From Pseudomonadota bacterium (lineage in GTDB: Bacteria; Desulfobacterota; Desulfobacteria; Desulfobacterales; RPRI01), in contig JAHJRK010000511.1 in the NCBI GenBank assembly GCA_018830925.1, positions 1 through 7,849 on the forward strand: a stretch of 7,849 bases of DNA, written 5' to 3'. Each line of letters opens with the position of its first letter. Within the stretch, counting starts at the first letter, position 1. Shown in pieces: positions 6,698 to 7,849 of this stretch. The notes under the pieces are model-generated. The model did no database searches. It was not told the DNA's origin and saw only the letters and a program-made list of their open reading frames with translations. Position numbers and translations under genes: made by a program.

Positions 6698-6712
6698 ACT
6701 GTAACATACAGT
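6698..6712. promoter_or_regulatory. Perfect dyad upstream of qrcA, possible operator
   Basis: The sequence ACTGTA-aca-TACAGT is a perfect inverted repeat with 6-base arms and a 3-base spacer, 69-83 bases before the qrcA start, in the AT-rich 221-base gap after ccsB. On the minus strand an AT run (ATATATATG) lies a few bases upstream of it and could be part of a -10 region, but I see no convincing -35 box. The position suits a regulator site controlling the qrc genes separately from ccsB. The regulator is unknown, and a short dyad like this can arise by chance. Confidence 0.35.
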
Positions 6713-6850
6713 AAACATATATATTCTTACCCGTTAGCGGGAAAGGTTTAAAGCCGTCTGTTCTGTCAATTAAAAAACAATAACCAAGATATGGATGGAA
6801 AAATAATAAGCGTTTGTTTACCCCGTGCGATAATTCTTGTCAAGGAAAAA

Positions 6851-7687
6851 TCACTGCCCGTAGCTGTGAAGCCCGGGAAGCAAATTAACTCCAAAATATG
6901 TAAAAAGCACAGCCCCAAAACCTATGATGGAAAGGTATGCAAGGCGCTTTCCGTGCCAGCCCCGCATAAATCTCGCGTGAAGTAGAGTCGCATAGACAAA
7001 CCACGTAATAAGCGACCAGGTTTCCTTGGGATCCCATCCCCAGTATCGGCCCCATGCAGAGTTTGCCCACACAGCTCCGGTTATTATCCCTGCCGAAAGG
7101 AACAGAAAACCGAACATTATCATCTGATGCGTAAGTTCATCTAAAATTTTCATATCCGGAAAAAATTTTAAATAATGGCTTTCCTCTTTCGAGTCATTCC
7201 GCTTAAAAAGAAACATTATGCTCAAACCGAACGCTATTGCAAAAGCGGCATAGCCTATAAAACAGGCGATTACGTGCGCAATCAGCCAGTTGCTTTTCAA
7301 TGCCGGCACAAGCGGCTGGATTTTGTCGCTGATATTAGGGGAGAGGGAAGCATATGCCATTGCTAAAAAAGCAAGCGGAGTTGTAAAAGCGCCTATCGTT
7401 CTGTTGGCATAACTTCTTTCAATTACAAGATATATCACAACTATAACAAGCGCAAAAAAGACCAGGGATTCGTATAAATTCGAAAGGGGGGCATGCCCGA
7501 TCCCTATTTTATATGATTCAACCCATCGCAGCACAATACCCGATATATTTCCGGCAATTCCAGCCAAAGCTGTCCATGTTCCAAGTCTTCCTGCAATTGG
7601 TTTTTTAAAAACCACTGCAAAAATATAAAAAAATGCTGCAAACCCGTATATGAACGTGGTTATCGACAATAAATTTGAACTGTTCAT
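6851..7687 (-). CDS. ccsB: System II cytochrome c maturation protein CcsB (CcsA/ResC family), haem handling
   Basis: This membrane protein works with ResB to move haem across the membrane and attach it to CXXCH motifs of exported cytochromes. From the chosen start it has 278 residues, about eight hydrophobic segments, the family WWD motif at about 207-229 (WANSAWGRYWGWDPKETW) and the characteristic end NLLPGLHSYG. The external GHAPLSNLYES segment (64-74) and His138, His237 and His274 are candidate haem ligands. I favour the ATG at 7685-7687 because AAGGATGA lies eight bases upstream. The ATG at 7694-7696 (three residues longer) overlaps the upstream stop as ATGA and is the alternative. Overlap with the upstream gene indicates one transcript. 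Placement next to qrcA fits a system that must mature a five-haem cytochrome. The family name is used variably as CcsA or CcsB; the identification itself is secure. Confidence 0.93.
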   Translation of the reverse strand: MNSSNLLSITTFIYGFAAFFYIFAVVFKKPIAGRLGTWTALAGIAGNISGIVLRWVESYKIGIGHAPLSNLYESLVFFALVIVVIYLVIERSYANRTIGAFTTPLAFLAMAYASLSPNISDKIQPLVPALKSNWLIAHVIACFIGYAAFAIAFGLSIMFLFKRNDSKEESHYLKFFPDMKILDELTHQMIMFGFLFLSAGIITGAVWANSAWGRYWGWDPKETWSLITWFVYATLLHARFMRGWHGKRLAYLSIIGFGAVLFTYFGVNLLPGLHSYGQ

Positions 7688-7692
7688 TATGC

Positions 7693-7849
7693 TCATCCTT
7701 TTAATATGCCTGCTTTTTCAGACAAGCGCTTTGCAATTCTTTGTGTCCTGATTTCCATTCCCGGTTTATTTTTATTGGCAATTCCGGCAACCATCACCCT
7801 GCTTTTTCCGCCCTTTTTCACTACTTCAACACAAAGCCTCTTGTGAGAC
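7693..7849 (-). CDS. C-terminal end of an unrecognised protein, cut off by window edge
   Basis: I found this by hand translation. The last 51 residues are visible, from SHKRLCVEVVKKGGKSRV through AGIANKNKPGMEI to a stop TGA at 7693-7695. The stretch is rich in lysine and arginine, and ends with a probable amphipathic helix (RTQRIAKRLSEKAGILKG). The stop overlaps the first possible ATG of ccsB (ATGA), which implies translational coupling and a shared operon. I do not recognise the family from this fragment. A haem or cytochrome-related function would be a guess from the neighbour only. Confidence 0.6.
   Translation of the reverse strand, partial: SHKRLCVEVVKKGGKSRVMVAGIANKNKPGMEIRTQRIAKRLSEKAGILKG

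Noticed and set aside
6132..6704. A 190-codon plus-strand open frame across qrcA.
   Set aside because: It is the shadow of a cytochrome gene with five CXXCH motifs; the product is low-complexity and runs into the intergenic spacer.
6731..6742. CCCG-ttag-CGGG as a terminator after ccsB.
   Set aside because: The stem has four pairs only and no T run follows on the minus strand.
6745..6790. GGTTTAAAGCCGTC resembling the GGTTTAAGCCGTC end of the repeat family, as a possible fourth copy.
   Set aside because: Only about 14 bases match with one insertion; the rest, including the AGGAGCC arm, is absent, so chance similarity cannot be excluded.
1..7849. CRISPR array, tRNA, rRNA, integrase or transposase gene.
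   Set aside because: I saw no regularly spaced short repeats, cloverleaf sequence, rRNA segment or mobile element protein on either strand.

Overview
The window looks like a chromosomal segment of a sulfate-reducing or related anaerobic bacterium of the Desulfobacterota. The main reason is a minus-strand cluster whose gene order and protein types match the periplasm-facing quinone reductase complex Qrc, known from Desulfovibrio-type sulfate reducers. These genes are a membrane-anchored multihaem cytochrome c, a Tat-exported molybdopterin-family subunit that appears to lack its metal ligand, a four-cluster ferredoxin-like subunit and an NrfD-type integral membrane subunit. The lineage is an inference from gene content; no rRNA or other taxonomic marker is present.

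Every supported gene is on the minus strand, so transcription runs from right to left. From the right edge there is the last 51 codons of an unrecognised gene, whose stop overlaps the first possible ATG of ccsB (system II cytochrome c maturation). A 221-base spacer with a short perfect dyad follows, then qrcA, qrcB, qrcC and qrcD. After them comes a 54-residue, one-helix membrane protein with a strong ribosome binding site. A strong bidirectional hairpin terminator closes this unit, and murA (peptidoglycan synthesis), cut by the left edge, follows.

The genes fit one physiological picture. CcsB attaches haem to exported cytochromes such as QrcA. QrcA would take electrons from soluble periplasmic cytochrome c3, which is fed by hydrogenases or formate dehydrogenases. 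QrcB and QrcC would carry or hold electrons, and QrcD would reduce menaquinone in the membrane. The 54-residue protein is a candidate accessory subunit.

The most unusual content is a family of palindromic repeats within this operon. Two 110-base copies align without gaps: one between qrcA and qrcB, the other between qrcD and the small gene. A third, shortened copy lies in inverted orientation at the end of the small gene. Copy ends supply the stop codons of qrcD and of the small gene, and one copy abuts the qrcB ribosome binding site. This looks like a small non-autonomous REP- or MITE-like element that has shaped the ends of the cistrons and may set their relative expression. Other points worth checking are the replaced metal-ligand position in QrcB and a histidine count in QrcA that is one short of full bis-His coordination.
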